DNA of 64,000 nucleotides from Adhaeribacter_A terreus (GCF_042657365.1 NZ_JBHSKT010000006.1:220095-284094), one strand, 5' to 3'. Positions 39,222-48,908 are shown, counted from the first letter of the stretch. Numbers and translations: made by a program. Notes: generated by a model not told the origin, from the letters alone.

Positions 39222-41048
39222 TTAGCTGATAATAATGTTTTCGGACGGATACTGATAGCGTTTGGTTTTGTGGCTGGTAATAAAACCAATAATAAAGGTA
39301 ATGATCCCTACCCGCCCCAGGAACATGGTGATCATGATAACGGCCTTGCTGAAAGTACTTAAGGAAGCAGTAAGGTTCAGGCTTAAACCCACCGTACCAA
39401 AGGCCGAAATAACTTCGAAAGCTACTGCCAGCGGTTCGTGGCCCGGGTCTAAAAGCATGATCAGAAAAATGTTCAGGCCAATGATCATGATCGACAGGAA
39501 AACGACGCCAAAAGCTCTTTTCAAAGATTCGTTCGGAACCTCCCGGTTCAGAATTTCCAGGTTTTCGCGGCCTTTACCAATGCTGATGATGTTGAGGAAA
39601 GCTACCGCAAATGTGGTAACTTTTATACCGCCGCCCGTAGATGCCGGCGCCGCCCCGATCCACATCAGAAATAAGTAAACTAAAACCGTAGTGGGCGCCA
39701 GCGTGGCCATATTTACGGTATTGAAACCGGCCGTGCGCGGCGTAACCGAACCGAAAAATGCCGTTACTACTTTGCCAAAACCAGTGTGCTCCTGCAACGA
39801 ATAATTATACTCGGTAATGGCAAATAAAATGGTACCAATTACGAGTAAAAAAGCGGTAGTAACCAGCACGATCTTGGAATTCAGCATTAAAAGCCGCGGC
39901 GCATGTTTGTAGCGGTGCTTCCGGAAAAACCGGAAATAAACGTTCTTCAGCCGGTCTTCTGCATATTTATACAGGTTAAAGAATACCGGAAAACCCAGCC
40001 CGCCAAAAATAATCAGGCCGGCAATTATAAGCTGAAAATAATAATTGAAGCGCAGGTTCACATCATAAAGCCCATCGGTAAACAAACTGAAACCGGCATT
40101 ACAAAAAGCGGAAATAGCATGAAAAACTGCAAAACCCCATTGCTGCGCAGTATCGCCGTTAAAGGTTTCGGGGTTCAGGCTGTTGAACAGGAAAATGGCG
40201 CCCGCGGCTTCAATAGAAAGCGTAATAAGCACAATTTTAATAATGGTCCGGAAGGTTTCGCCGATCTTGTCTTCGTTTACCAGGTTTTGCATAAAAAGCT
40301 GGTTCTGAAAGGAAGACGTTTTCTGGAAGAGCAACGCAAAAAAACTGGTAAAGGTCATAATACCCAAACCGCCCAGCTGAATAAGCAGAATAATGATCTT
40401 TTTGCCGAAGGGCGTAAAATGGGTAGCCGTATCTACCACAGTAAGGCCGGTTACGCACACAGCACTGGTAGCGGTAAAAAGCGCATCTACCGGACCAATT
40501 CCCTGGTAAGAAGCTTTCGGCAGTAATAACAAACCGGCCCCGGCAAAGATCAGGATCAGGAACGAGTAAATAAATAAAAGCGCCGGGCTGTAACGCGAAT
40601 GGTAAATTTTGAACGTGCGCCGCGAAACTTCCAGCACAAAAACGTACACAAAAACCATGTACGTAAACACCGCCCCGTTAAAAAAACTGATCCAGGGAAT
40701 AGCGGCCAGCTGTTCGTGACGCATAAAAAACCGCATGCTGAGCGCTATTACAAAGAAAAGCAACACCAGCGTTTCAGTCAGGCGACTTTTGCTTTCTTTG
40801 GCTTTCCAGATCACAATGGCCAGAAAACGGTTGAGCAACGCCACAAAAAAAATGATCAGCAAATACGAGTTCAGGTGATGAATGGTGGCTTCGGTTTCGG
40901 CGTCGTATTTAAATCCCAGATCGTAGATCATGAGCAGAAACGAAAGCAAACTCAGAAAAAAGAACGCATAACCGGCAATGTTCAGCAGCTTTTTCCGCAG
41001 GCGTTTCAGGGCTTCGTATTTCTGGCGAAAATTCTGACTAAGCTGCAT
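39222..41048 (-). CDS. Potassium transporter channel subunit (TrkH/KtrB family)
   Basis: A 608-residue membrane protein of the superfamily of K+ transporters with four pore repeats. Selectivity-filter segments are visible in order: TSAVCVTGLTVVDT, SAFCNAGFSLFTDG, FGSVTPRTAGFNTVNM and SAFGTVGLSLNLTA. An extra N-terminal helix set (LLNIAGYAFFFLSLLSFLLMIYDLG, LNSYLLIIFFVALLNRFLAIVIW) precedes the core. It takes up K+ with the KtrA-like subunit encoded next. A CGCTAT element lies a few bases upstream of the start. Confidence 0.92.
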   Translation of the reverse strand: MQLSQNFRQKYEALKRLRKKLLNIAGYAFFFLSLLSFLLMIYDLGFKYDAETEATIHHLNSYLLIIFFVALLNRFLAIVIWKAKESKSRLTETLVLLFFVIALSMRFFMRHEQLAAIPWISFFNGAVFTYMVFVYVFVLEVSRRTFKIYHSRYSPALLFIYSFLILIFAGAGLLLLPKASYQGIGPVDALFTATSAVCVTGLTVVDTATHFTPFGKKIIILLIQLGGLGIMTFTSFFALLFQKTSSFQNQLFMQNLVNEDKIGETFRTIIKIVLITLSIEAAGAIFLFNSLNPETFNGDTAQQWGFAVFHAISAFCNAGFSLFTDGLYDVNLRFNYYFQLIIAGLIIFGGLGFPVFFNLYKYAEDRLKNVYFRFFRKHRYKHAPRLLMLNSKIVLVTTAFLLVIGTILFAITEYNYSLQEHTGFGKVVTAFFGSVTPRTAGFNTVNMATLAPTTVLVYLFLMWIGAAPASTGGGIKVTTFAVAFLNIISIGKGRENLEILNREVPNESLKRAFGVVFLSIMIIGLNIFLIMLLDPGHEPLAVAFEVISAFGTVGLSLNLTASLSTFSKAVIMITMFLGRVGIITFIIGFITSHKTKRYQYPSENIIIS

Positions 41049-41052
41049 AAAC

Positions 41053-41083
41053 GAAAAACGGTATGAATTCTGATTAAAAAACT
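41053..41083 (+). repeat. CGCTAT element upstream of the potassium channel gene
   Basis: Head GAAAAACGGTATG, tail TTAAAAAACTAAG. It lies just upstream of the minus-strand start codon at 41048. Confidence 0.6.
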
Positions 41084-41126
41084 AAGATACGGAAAGCTTT
41101 TTAAAGCGCCCGCGAACAAAACCTGC

Positions 41127-43394
41127 TTATGGCTGAAACAGCCATTTTGCTTGCAGCCCGCCGTAAAAATTCCTTCCCGGCGCCGCGTTAAAATACCGGT
41201 TCCCAAAACCGTTCAGATCGTGCCCCAAACTGTATTTTTTATCAGTCGCATTTTCTACACCGGCATAAATTTCGGTTTCCAGTTTCTGAAAAAACGTTCT
41301 CCGGAAACCGGTTCTGGCGCTCGCTACAAAATAGCTTTCGGAATAAACCATATTGGCATCGTTCAGCGGAACTTCATCGGTAAAAACGGTAGTAATATTG
41401 AGGTAAAAACCCGCGCGCGTCTCCAGATCGAGGCCCGAAACGAGGGTTTGTCGCGGTGTACCCGTAAGTTTGTTGCCTGAGAAGTCCTGATCGTTTTGCC
41501 GGTAATTCTGAAAGCGGAAATGATTGTACGCGTAATTGCTCCAGATCTTCAGCCCGGAAACATAGCGTTTTTCATCGTTCAGAAATTCGTAGCTTAAACT
41601 GGTTTCCAAACCTTGCTGCTTCGTTGCGCCTGCATTCTGAAAAACCACGGTGCCGTTTTCGGTACTGCGGCTCACAATGGTTTCCTGCAGCTTAAACCAG
41701 AAACCCGCCACATCAAAAAACAGCTTGTCTTTTAATGCATTTCCCCGGAAACCGAGTTCGTAATTCGTGCCGCGCTCGGGTTGCAAAGCCGTATTAAAAC
41801 TGCCATCTGAAGGACGAATTTCCGCTTCCGTCGGCGCCGAAAATCCCTGGCTGATGCTGCCATGCACCGCTATTTTCTCCGAAAGCAATTTATTCAAAGC
41901 CAGCCGCGGCGAAAACTGCGGTTCAAAGCTCCGCTCATGCTTGCCTACATTCGTTTGCGTGACATCCGAAAGCCGGTTCAGTTCATATTGCAAACCCGAA
42001 AAACTGCCGCCCAACGTAGCAGTAATATTTCCCGGCAGATCGGCTTCGGCCTTCGCAAAAACAAAACCCTGCTGCGCCGTAACCTCATCGTCGAAATTCA
42101 GATTGCCAGCCGCACCTTTTATATTCTGGTAATGCCGCGAACTCACAAAACTGCGCTGCGCTTCAGCGCCTAAACTAAAACGCACATGCACTTCCCCGAA
42201 ATTGGTTTGATACGTAGTACGCGTGCGGCCGCCAAAAGCCTGGTTCGTGTTGCGTTCGTAATCGGTAGTAAACGGGTGGTCCAGAAAACTGAAAACGCCG
42301 AAAATTGAAGTAGCATTGCTCCAGTTTTCGTTGAACGTATAGTTGTGGTTCAACCCGATATTCAGCCCGTTCAGATTCAGCGACGCATTTTGATCTTTGT
42401 TCACTTGCCTTGCCTGCCGCGGATTTTCATCGAACTGCTCTTTGGTTAAAGCACCGGGCAATTCGTAATACAATTTGGAATAATACGCGTGAAAATTGAA
42501 GGTCTGTTTTTCGGTTGGCTTTAAGTTTCCGGAAAGCAAAACCACATCGCGGTTCATTGCACTTTGCTCGCGGTATCCATCCAGTTTCTGCTTATCGTAG
42601 CGCACCAGAATGCTAGATCTTTTATTAGAAGCCACCGTCTGAAACGCATATTTCTGCAAGCCGAAAGAACCGATAGTAACCTGTGCCGCATCGCTGCTTT
42701 CATTCGGTTCAGGCTTAACCGTTTCGAACAAGATCGTACCGCCGGTTCCCGCCCCATAAACGCTGCCCGCCGGACCTTTCAGCACTTCAATCCGGCCAAT
42801 AGTAGCCGCCTCCAGTAAATTCAAAGGCAAAGTTCCGTTCGCTTCCACCAGCGGAATTTCGTTTAAATAAACCTTCACGTTCCGCACGCCAAACGGCGCC
42901 CGCAAACTACTGCCTCTAATAGAAATGCGGTAACTCGCCGTCGCCCGTTCTTCCATGCGCACGCCCGGCAACGTATTCATGGCCGGCACCAACGAATTCT
43001 GATTAAAACGTTCCAATTCCTTCGGAGTAAGCAAACCAATGCTGCCAGCCGTTTTCAAAAGAGGCTTATCCGTTTCATACCCCCGCACCACCACTTCCTG
43101 CAAAGCCTTAACCACCGGCTGCAACCAAACTTCCAGAAATGAACCCGCAATCGGCAATCGCTGCGATTGGTAACCCACCAGACTCACCAATACGCTATCC
43201 TTTTCATCCTCAAAAGTCAAAGTAAAATCCCCCTCAGCATCACTTACCGTTCCGGCAGTATTACCAAGCAAGCTGATTGCCACCCCAACTAAAGGGCGCT
43301 GCGTTTGCGAATCCAAAATTCTGCCTTGCAACCGGCCTTGTGCCGAAGCCAGAAACGGTAGGAAAAACAGCAGAAAAAGCAAAAAGAATTTCAT
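41127..43394 (-). CDS. TonB-dependent outer-membrane receptor
   Basis: A 755-residue TonB-dependent transporter. From the ATG at 43394: signal peptide (MKFFLLFLLFFLPFLASAQ), a carboxypeptidase-regulatory-like domain (GRLQGRILDSQTQRPLVGVAISLLG...LVSLVGYQSQRLPI), then the plug (LPGVRMEERATASYRISIRGSSLRAPFGVRNVKVYLNEIPL...GPAGSVYGAGTGGTILFET) and a 22-strand-type barrel ending with NFYGGLQAKWLFQP. The ORF extends to 43415 without a better start. The plug resembles ferric-siderophore or FecA-like receptors, but the ligand is not known. A CGCTAT-like copy is embedded in the region encoding FEDEKDSVLVSL. Confidence 0.88.
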   Translation of the reverse strand: MKFFLLFLLFFLPFLASAQGRLQGRILDSQTQRPLVGVAISLLGNTAGTVSDAEGDFTLTFEDEKDSVLVSLVGYQSQRLPIAGSFLEVWLQPVVKALQEVVVRGYETDKPLLKTAGSIGLLTPKELERFNQNSLVPAMNTLPGVRMEERATASYRISIRGSSLRAPFGVRNVKVYLNEIPLVEANGTLPLNLLEAATIGRIEVLKGPAGSVYGAGTGGTILFETVKPEPNESSDAAQVTIGSFGLQKYAFQTVASNKRSSILVRYDKQKLDGYREQSAMNRDVVLLSGNLKPTEKQTFNFHAYYSKLYYELPGALTKEQFDENPRQARQVNKDQNASLNLNGLNIGLNHNYTFNENWSNATSIFGVFSFLDHPFTTDYERNTNQAFGGRTRTTYQTNFGEVHVRFSLGAEAQRSFVSSRHYQNIKGAAGNLNFDDEVTAQQGFVFAKAEADLPGNITATLGGSFSGLQYELNRLSDVTQTNVGKHERSFEPQFSPRLALNKLLSEKIAVHGSISQGFSAPTEAEIRPSDGSFNTALQPERGTNYELGFRGNALKDKLFFDVAGFWFKLQETIVSRSTENGTVVFQNAGATKQQGLETSLSYEFLNDEKRYVSGLKIWSNYAYNHFRFQNYRQNDQDFSGNKLTGTPRQTLVSGLDLETRAGFYLNITTVFTDEVPLNDANMVYSESYFVASARTGFRRTFFQKLETEIYAGVENATDKKYSLGHDLNGFGNRYFNAAPGRNFYGGLQAKWLFQP
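43190..43221 (+). repeat. CGCTAT-like element inside the TonB receptor gene
   Basis: TACGCTATCC, arms TTTTCATCCTCAAAA, tail AAAAGTCAAAG, lying antisense within receptor codons. Confidence 0.5.
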
Positions 43395-43481
43395 GCAGAA
43401 AAGTTTGCCCTGCATACGCGCATCGAAGGGAAAGGGGTTTTATCCGGATGATTTTTAAAAAGAAATTGCTTCGGTCTTTTT

Positions 43482-43691
43482 GTCCCCCTTTGGAGGGGGT
43501 AGGGGGAGGACTTCACATTAGCAGATTCTCTCCCCTTGAGGGGAGCGGGAGTAATCACGGTTAGAAAACACCCTCTATGAGCTCCGCTCGCAAGCTCAAT
43601 CTCTCGTTTGGCTTGTCCTCAAGGGGAGAATCTTCGCAATACGAAACTTCAATAATTCGCCTGTCCTCTCCCTACCCCCTCCAAAGGGGGA
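43482..43691. repeat. G/C-rich inverted-repeat (MITE-like) element
   Basis: GTCCCCCTTTGGAGGGGG and following bases (43482-43511) are repeated inverted at 43662-43691 with one mismatch. A second inner inverted pair (TCTCCCCTTGAGG/CCTCAAGGGGAGA) lies inside. It occupies most of the 308 bp gap between the receptor and TcmP-like genes; no gene is inside. Confidence 0.7.
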
Positions 43692-43702
43692 CTTTCCTAC
43701 TT

Positions 43703-44833
43703 CTACTTATTGTGCAGCCGATAAAACACCACGGCTTCAGGCGTAATTTTCAGCACTTTTTTATTGCTAGCATCAACCAGATTCACTTTTTCAGCCTTCT
43801 GCAATTGTCGGAAAGCCGCCACATAATTCGCCAGAATATAGTTCGTACCAAAGCTGTGCGTTTCGTATATCTCCCGAATGGTCTGGTAGTGAAAATCAGC
43901 TTTCTTTCCGGCCAGTTCCTGCGTTAAATTTTCCAGGCTGAATTTGTTCAGGAAATTGGAAAAACCGGGAATGGCTGCGGGCTGGTAATTTAAGTTCACG
44001 CCAAACAAAGGCACGCCATCTTCCTGAAATTCTGAAAACGTTTGCAGCCATTCTTTTGCCCGGAAATAATGTGCTATGCTTTTGCCGGCTAAAAATAAAT
44101 AAACGGCGTTTCCGGCTTTTCCAGGCGGATTTATTTTAAAACTCAGCGGGTAAAATTCTTGTTCCTGAAAAGCATTTTCGAGTTGCTCCAGCAGGAGTTG
44201 TTCTTTCCGTTTCGGGCTTTGCTGCAGCTGGAACTTTGCTTTTATTTCCGGAAGTGCTTCGCCGAAAAGTTGGGCTAAAAAAACGGTAGGGTTTTCGGCC
44301 AGAAAAGTCTTCTCCAGTTTTTTGTAATCGAAAAGCACGAACAGATCATCATTTTTTTCAGTCAGCGTTTGCGCTAAAATTTCCTGCGCCTGCGCGTAAC
44401 TGAACGGATCAGCGACAACCAAACCCGGCACTTTTTGGAGCAATCCTAATAGCGTTTTTGCCGTTTCAGGTTCGTTTAGGAGATTTATATTTTCCGGCAG
44501 CTGCGGTGTTATTTCGCCTTCTTCCGAAACATTTTGCAGGTTTTGCTTCAGCTTTTCGAGGTTGGTTTTAGAAGCATCGCTCAGGAATAATTGCAGAGTT
44601 TTTGCCTCGTTTTCCCTAGCGTTTTCAGCTTCCTGAAAAGTTTCCAGTATTTGCAATGCCGCCACTTTTTCGCCATCCGCTTCGTAGCCGCTGCCTGCAT
44701 TCAGATCAACTAAAACCAATTCTTCTGTAGCCACCATTTCCGCCCAAACCTGAAAATACGCCGGCAACAGCTCCGCTTTTATTTCGGAAATACTGCGTTT
44801 GGTCTGGAAGAAGTTGGATGAAGGGAAAAGCAT
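43703..44833 (-). CDS. TcmP-like (three-Cys-motif partner) protein, methyltransferase-fold
   Basis: A 376-residue protein. The N-terminal TKRSISEIKAELLPAYFQVWAEMVATEELVLVDLNAGSGYE looks like the start of TcmP proteins (a helix, then a Rossmann-type FAGSG-like loop, near 40-50). LLGLLQKVPGLVVADPFSYAQAQ resembles their DP motif. The C-terminus (TIREIYETHSFGTNYILANYVAAFRQLQKAEKVNLV) is a winged-helix-like end. No partner gene is adjacent. Several CGCTAT-like sequences lie within its codons. The family assignment is by pattern only. Confidence 0.55.
   Translation of the reverse strand: MLFPSSNFFQTKRSISEIKAELLPAYFQVWAEMVATEELVLVDLNAGSGYEADGEKVAALQILETFQEAENARENEAKTLQLFLSDASKTNLEKLKQNLQNVSEEGEITPQLPENINLLNEPETAKTLLGLLQKVPGLVVADPFSYAQAQEILAQTLTEKNDDLFVLFDYKKLEKTFLAENPTVFLAQLFGEALPEIKAKFQLQQSPKRKEQLLLEQLENAFQEQEFYPLSFKINPPGKAGNAVYLFLAGKSIAHYFRAKEWLQTFSEFQEDGVPLFGVNLNYQPAAIPGFSNFLNKFSLENLTQELAGKKADFHYQTIREIYETHSFGTNYILANYVAAFRQLQKAEKVNLVDASNKKVLKITPEAVVFYRLHNK
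44276..44309 (+). repeat. CGCTAT element inside a coding sequence
   Basis: Head AAAAAACGGTAGGG, hairpin TTTTCGGCCAGAAAA, tail AAAAGTC. It is a full-consensus copy within the TcmP-like gene, where it is antisense and overlaps codons for TFLAENPTVFLA. Weaker copies lie near 44083, 44449 and 44614 in the same gene. Confidence 0.6.
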
Positions 44834-45064
44834 AATCTAGGTACTGCAAAATTACGCTTAAAAGAATTAACTTTCCGCTCTTTGTTGTCTTCCGATGGAT
44901 GACTGCAAAGTATTCATGAAACAAGCCTGTGCTAGCGGCACCACCGAAAAAAGAAAATAACTTTTTAAAGAAACTCATTCCTTTTTTGCCATTCTTTAAG
45001 GCAGCTGCTACTTTCATACTTAGACTACTTCCTTCAGCTAGTAAATAAACCAATAACTTTTATT

Positions 45065-45101
45065 AAAAAAAGGCAGCTCCCTCCAGAAGCTGCCTTTTAC
45101 T
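45065..45101. terminator. Intrinsic terminator
   Basis: AAAAAAAGGCAGCT pairs with AGCTGCCTTTT around a short loop. It lies downstream of the outer-membrane receptor gene. The rest of the 306 bp between that gene and the TcmP-like gene has no supported gene. Confidence 0.75.
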
Positions 45102-45110
45102 TTTTCACCT

Positions 45111-45142
45111 CAAAACGCTATCGTTTTACCTGCCAAAACTCA
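45111..45142 (+). repeat. CGCTAT element overlapping a stop codon
   Basis: Head CAAAACGCTATCG, arms TTTTACCTGCCAAAA, tail AAAACTCA. The TCA is the complement of the TGA stop of the receptor gene (45140-45142). Confidence 0.75.
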
Positions 45143-47572
45143 ATTCCCGGTCCGGCGTAATTCTTCCAGGTTCGTATTGCGGCGTTTCAGTTCAAATTTT
45201 TCGCCGCGGCTGAATCGGTAGCGCAGGTTTACCCGGAAACTTTGCATGCCGAAATACTGGTCGAATGCGTTGATGTTACCGTCGAAATTAGCTGCGCCGA
45301 TTACTTTGCGGGTTTTGAAAATATCGGTTATGTTTACCGAAAGGTCCAGCTGGTTTTTCATAAAGCTGCGTTTCAGGCCGGCATCTACCCACCAGTTCTG
45401 CTCAATTTTATATAAGCCGTATGCCGACGGCCCCTGGTAACCGGCATTCACTTCCATCCGGATATTTTTCGGTAGCTGTATATTATGGTTCGACTGAGCA
45501 AAGAAGAAAACCTGCTCGTTCTGCCGGTTCTTATCGGCCAGGTACATGGTGTAGTTCTGGTATTCCAGGCTCAGATTGTTGCTTACCTCCCATTTCGGCG
45601 AAATTTTTACCGGCAAAACCAGGTTAGCGTTCACGTTCTCGAAATTATCGACGTTGCGGGTCTGGAATTCCGTGGTTTTATTCTCATTGTTCTGCAACGG
45701 AATTTCAGCCATAAAACCGGCCGTATTCGCATAACCCAAAATCAGGGTATAAGCATCTTTATAGGTTTGGGTAAGCTGAAACGAATTGGTGTATTGCGGT
45801 TTCAGATCAGGGTTTCCTTTGGCCCAGCTATACGGGTCTAGGTAGAAAATAAACGGGTTCAGGTTGTGGTAACTCGGGCGGTCCAGGCGACGGCTGAAAT
45901 TGTAATTCAGCTGGTAATTGCTGCTTACTTTATGCTGCACAAATACACTCGGAAACAAACCAAAATACTGGCGCGGATTGGTCTGGTTCATGGTTACGGA
46001 ATGACCTTCGGCTACAGTTTGTTCAGCGCGCAAACCGCCTTGCACCTGTATCTTTTCCGACAGCGCCTTATTGAAGTTCGCGTATGCCGCGTAAATGTTT
46101 TCGGTGTAAATAAAGTGGCTGCTGCGCAAAGGATCGGCTACTTTTTGGTTATCGCGCACGAAGAAAAACTGCAGATCATTATCAGAAACCACGTGGCTGG
46201 CTTTGGCGCCTAATTCCAGTTTACCGTTCTTCAAAACCGGGCGCGCATAATCGGTTTTCACCGACCAGATCTGGTAACCGGAAGGATTATCGCTGCCCAA
46301 CTGGTCTAAATAAGCGGGTGCGGAAAAATCGGCTGGCTGGTAAAAGTTCCGGAAATCGCCGTTGCCTTTAAAGATCAGATCGGCATAATCGAGGTCGGCC
46401 GAAAGCGTGCTTCCCAGGGTATCTAACTTTCCAGCATAATGCAGGTTGAATGTACCGTTGCCGAATTTCTTTTCGGTATGGTTACGCGCCTGAATGAACA
46501 GATCATTTTCCGGGGTGCCGGTGAGCAGGTAAGAATCGGTATTAAAGTCCGTTTCCTGGTCCTGGTACGTCAGGTTGGCCATCATGCCAATGCTGTGTTT
46601 TGCCGAAATTTCGTAATCGGTACTCAGGCGCAGGTTTGGTATAAAAGTGGCGCCGTTTTCACGGCCTTTCTGCGTTAAAGTAGTTATGTGGCCGCCTTCG
46701 TTAAAAGCGCGGTCCATGGTATTGGTGCGTACGCGGGTTCTTCTGGAAACATCGAGCATGGCCGTAGAACTCCACTTACCTTTCTTGTAATTCAAATTCC
46801 CACCGTTGGCATACCCGTGCATGGTATTGTTCTGGTAACCCGCGTAAACGCTACCATTAAAGCCCGATAAACTGTTCTTTTTCAGATTCAGGTTAATAAT
46901 ACCCGCAGAACCTTCCGCATCGTATTTCGCCGAAGGATTCGTAATAATTTCCAGGTCTTTGATATTATCCGCCGACATGCCTTCCAGGAACGTTTGCAGT
47001 TCTTTGCCGCTCAAATACGTTAGTTTTCCATCTATCATTACCCGCACGCCCGCCTTGCCATTCAGCTGAATATTACCATCCTGATCAAGCCAAACCCCCG
47101 GTGCTTTCGTCAGAATATCGTACGCGCTGCTGCCCGCCGCCATGGCCGTTCCTTCCACGCTCATCACCATTTTATCCGGGTGGTTCGTAATCGTTGGCCG
47201 CATGGTTTGCACGGTTACTTCTTTCAGGGTCTGGGCATCTTCCTTCAAAACCAGCACGCCAAAATCTTTACTGAAATCCGCGCTGGTTACCAGAAAACTT
47301 TCCGAAACAGTAGGCTGGAAGCCGATAAAAGTGCAGCGCAAAAAATACGTGCCCGGCGCCGGAGCTTTCAACTGAAAATTTCCTTTTTCATCGGTTGTGG
47401 TCCCGGTTTTGGCAGTTCCGGTTTCTTTCTGAACCAACGCCACGTTGGCAAACCCGATCGGAGCATTTTTGCTGTCTTTCAAAACGCCCTTCAGCATTCC
47501 GGTTTCCTGGGCAAAGGCTGGCAAGACCAAACTGAACACCAAAGCGAAAACCAACAGGTAACTATTTTTCAT
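45140..47572 (-). CDS. Outer-membrane beta-barrel receptor, TonB-dependent type
   Basis: An 810-residue protein when started at the ATG at 47572 (signal peptide MKNSYLLVFALVFSLVLPAFAQ). The frame runs 78 codons further upstream, but those encode no signal. Domains: carboxypeptidase-regulatory-like (GMLKGVLKDSKNAPIGFANVALVQKETG...YFLRCTFIGFQPT), plug (MRPTITNHPDKMVMSVEGTAMAAGSSAYDILTKAPGVWLDQDGNIQLNGKAGVRVMIDGK), then a large barrel with LNPFIFYLDPYSWAKGNPDLKPQYTNSFQL and NLRYRFSRGEKFELKRRNTNLEELRRTGN at the end. This is the group often named 'outer membrane beta-barrel family protein'. Ligand unknown. Confidence 0.87.
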   Translation of the reverse strand: MKNSYLLVFALVFSLVLPAFAQETGMLKGVLKDSKNAPIGFANVALVQKETGTAKTGTTTDEKGNFQLKAPAPGTYFLRCTFIGFQPTVSESFLVTSADFSKDFGVLVLKEDAQTLKEVTVQTMRPTITNHPDKMVMSVEGTAMAAGSSAYDILTKAPGVWLDQDGNIQLNGKAGVRVMIDGKLTYLSGKELQTFLEGMSADNIKDLEIITNPSAKYDAEGSAGIINLNLKKNSLSGFNGSVYAGYQNNTMHGYANGGNLNYKKGKWSSTAMLDVSRRTRVRTNTMDRAFNEGGHITTLTQKGRENGATFIPNLRLSTDYEISAKHSIGMMANLTYQDQETDFNTDSYLLTGTPENDLFIQARNHTEKKFGNGTFNLHYAGKLDTLGSTLSADLDYADLIFKGNGDFRNFYQPADFSAPAYLDQLGSDNPSGYQIWSVKTDYARPVLKNGKLELGAKASHVVSDNDLQFFFVRDNQKVADPLRSSHFIYTENIYAAYANFNKALSEKIQVQGGLRAEQTVAEGHSVTMNQTNPRQYFGLFPSVFVQHKVSSNYQLNYNFSRRLDRPSYHNLNPFIFYLDPYSWAKGNPDLKPQYTNSFQLTQTYKDAYTLILGYANTAGFMAEIPLQNNENKTTEFQTRNVDNFENVNANLVLPVKISPKWEVSNNLSLEYQNYTMYLADKNRQNEQVFFFAQSNHNIQLPKNIRMEVNAGYQGPSAYGLYKIEQNWWVDAGLKRSFMKNQLDLSVNITDIFKTRKVIGAANFDGNINAFDQYFGMQSFRVNLRYRFSRGEKFELKRRNTNLEELRRTGN

Positions 47573-47614
47573 AAGGTAGAATTTTAGCAGGTGAATTGTT
47601 TCGCCAGCGGTTAT

Positions 47615-47648
47615 TCTACTTTTGTGCCAAAAACTGATAGCGTTTTTA
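47615..47648 (-). repeat. CGCTAT element
   Basis: On the minus strand: head AAAAACGCTATC, hairpin TTTTTGGCACAAAA, tail AAAAGTAGAA. It lies in the 334 bp divergent gap between the receptor and the B3-type hydrolase gene, where no other gene or clear promoter was found. Confidence 0.65.
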
Positions 47649-47906
47649 TTTAATTGATTTATAGAGCTTTGTGAATTGACCAAAAATGCAATATGTCCGC
47701 TTCCGAACAGTACGGATTTACTATATGTTCGCGTCCGAACGGTATGGGCAGTTATTTGTGCGCTTTTAAAATGGATATTAGAAAAAAGTTTAAACCGGCA
47801 AGACATCTCTGGCTTACTTGTCTTTTATCTCAGTAACAAGCTGAAAAACTTTTCATTTGATGCCCTGTTCTATAATAAAGTTCTGTTTAATAGTAACTGG
47901 TGAACC

Positions 47907-48905
47907 ATGATTAACAACCCAACCAGCAGGCTGGCTCTCTATCTGGGCTGCTTCCTGATATTTACATTCCCCAGCATGCATGTTTTCGGACAGGAATTGC
48001 CCGCGAAGAAAATGCCCACCAAAGAAGAGCTTGCCAAAAACAACAAGCTTTTTATCGAGTTGGCAAACAAACACCTGCATTGGGATGAACCCACCGAGCC
48101 GGCTCATGTAGTAGGTCCGCTTTACTTTGTAGGTACGCGCGGGCTCAGCTCCTGGCTTTTTGTAACTTCTGAAGGAAACATTCTACTGAATACCGGCACG
48201 CCAAGATCCGGCCCAATGATCGTTGAATCAATCAGAAAACTTGGTTTTAAGCCGGAAGACATTAAAATCATCATCAACGGCCACGGACATTCAGATCACG
48301 CCGGCGCTTTTGCATATATGAAAAAGCTTACGGGCGCCCAGATCGCCATTATGGAACCGGACGTGGCCATGATCGAAGATGGCGGAAAAAGTGACTTTCA
48401 TTACGGCAAAGACTATAAAATTATGGGGCAGCCGCCGGTAAAGGTAGATCGCATTCTTCACGACGGCGACATAGTAAAATTAGGCGAGGTTTCGCTGACT
48501 GCCCACCTTACGCCCGGCCATACCAAAGGATCCACAACCTGGGTTACCACCTTAATGGAAGGCGGTAAGCAATACAAAGTCGTATTTCCGGATGGCGCCG
48601 GCTTTAACCCCGGTTACCAGATTGCAAATCCGGAAGAATATCCCGGCATCAATCAGGACTATCGGAAAACACTTACTTTTCTGGAAAGCTTAAAACCGGA
48701 TATATGGGGCGGGCACCACACTGAATATTTCGACTTAGAAAATAAAAAGAAACGTGCAGCAACCGAAGAAATAAAAGCCTGGATCGATCCGGAAGGCTAC
48801 CGCCGTTTCATTGCCGGCAAACGCAAAGCCTTTGAAGAAGAAACGGCCCTGGAAATGGGTAGGAAGAAAGACGTGGGAGGCAAAAGCAATCTCAAAAAAA
48901 ATTAG
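47907..48905 (+). CDS. Subclass B3-like metallo-beta-lactamase-fold hydrolase
   Basis: A 332-residue exported MBL-fold enzyme (signal peptide ending MHVFGQ). It has the B3 layout: FVGTRGLSSWLFVTSEGNILLNTGTPRS, the zinc site HGHSDH (126-131), a histidine in LTPGHTKGSTTW near 205, and the third-site histidine in IWGGHH near 270. Compared with many B3 enzymes it has LNTG instead of LDGG before the metal site. It may hydrolyse beta-lactams or another ester or lactone; sequence alone does not decide. It forms an operon with the DUF1254 gene 3 bp downstream. Confidence 0.8.
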   Translation: MINNPTSRLALYLGCFLIFTFPSMHVFGQELPAKKMPTKEELAKNNKLFIELANKHLHWDEPTEPAHVVGPLYFVGTRGLSSWLFVTSEGNILLNTGTPRSGPMIVESIRKLGFKPEDIKIIINGHGHSDHAGAFAYMKKLTGAQIAIMEPDVAMIEDGGKSDFHYGKDYKIMGQPPVKVDRILHDGDIVKLGEVSLTAHLTPGHTKGSTTWVTTLMEGGKQYKVVFPDGAGFNPGYQIANPEEYPGINQDYRKTLTFLESLKPDIWGGHHTEYFDLENKKKRAATEEIKAWIDPEGYRRFIAGKRKAFEEETALEMGRKKDVGGKSNLKKN

Positions 48906-48908
48906 CCG

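Noticed and set aside
44706..45053. 115-codon minus-strand open frame upstream of the TcmP-like gene
   Set aside because: The start (MSFFKKLFSFFGG after an internal Met) looks like a small hydrophobic peptide, but the second half overlaps the TcmP-like gene in another frame. The evidence is too weak for a gene call; a short peptide remains possible.
47573..47806. N-terminal extension of the outer-membrane receptor gene by 78 codons
   Set aside because: A proper signal peptide begins at the ATG at 47572; the upstream part has no protein-like features and contains a CGCTAT element.
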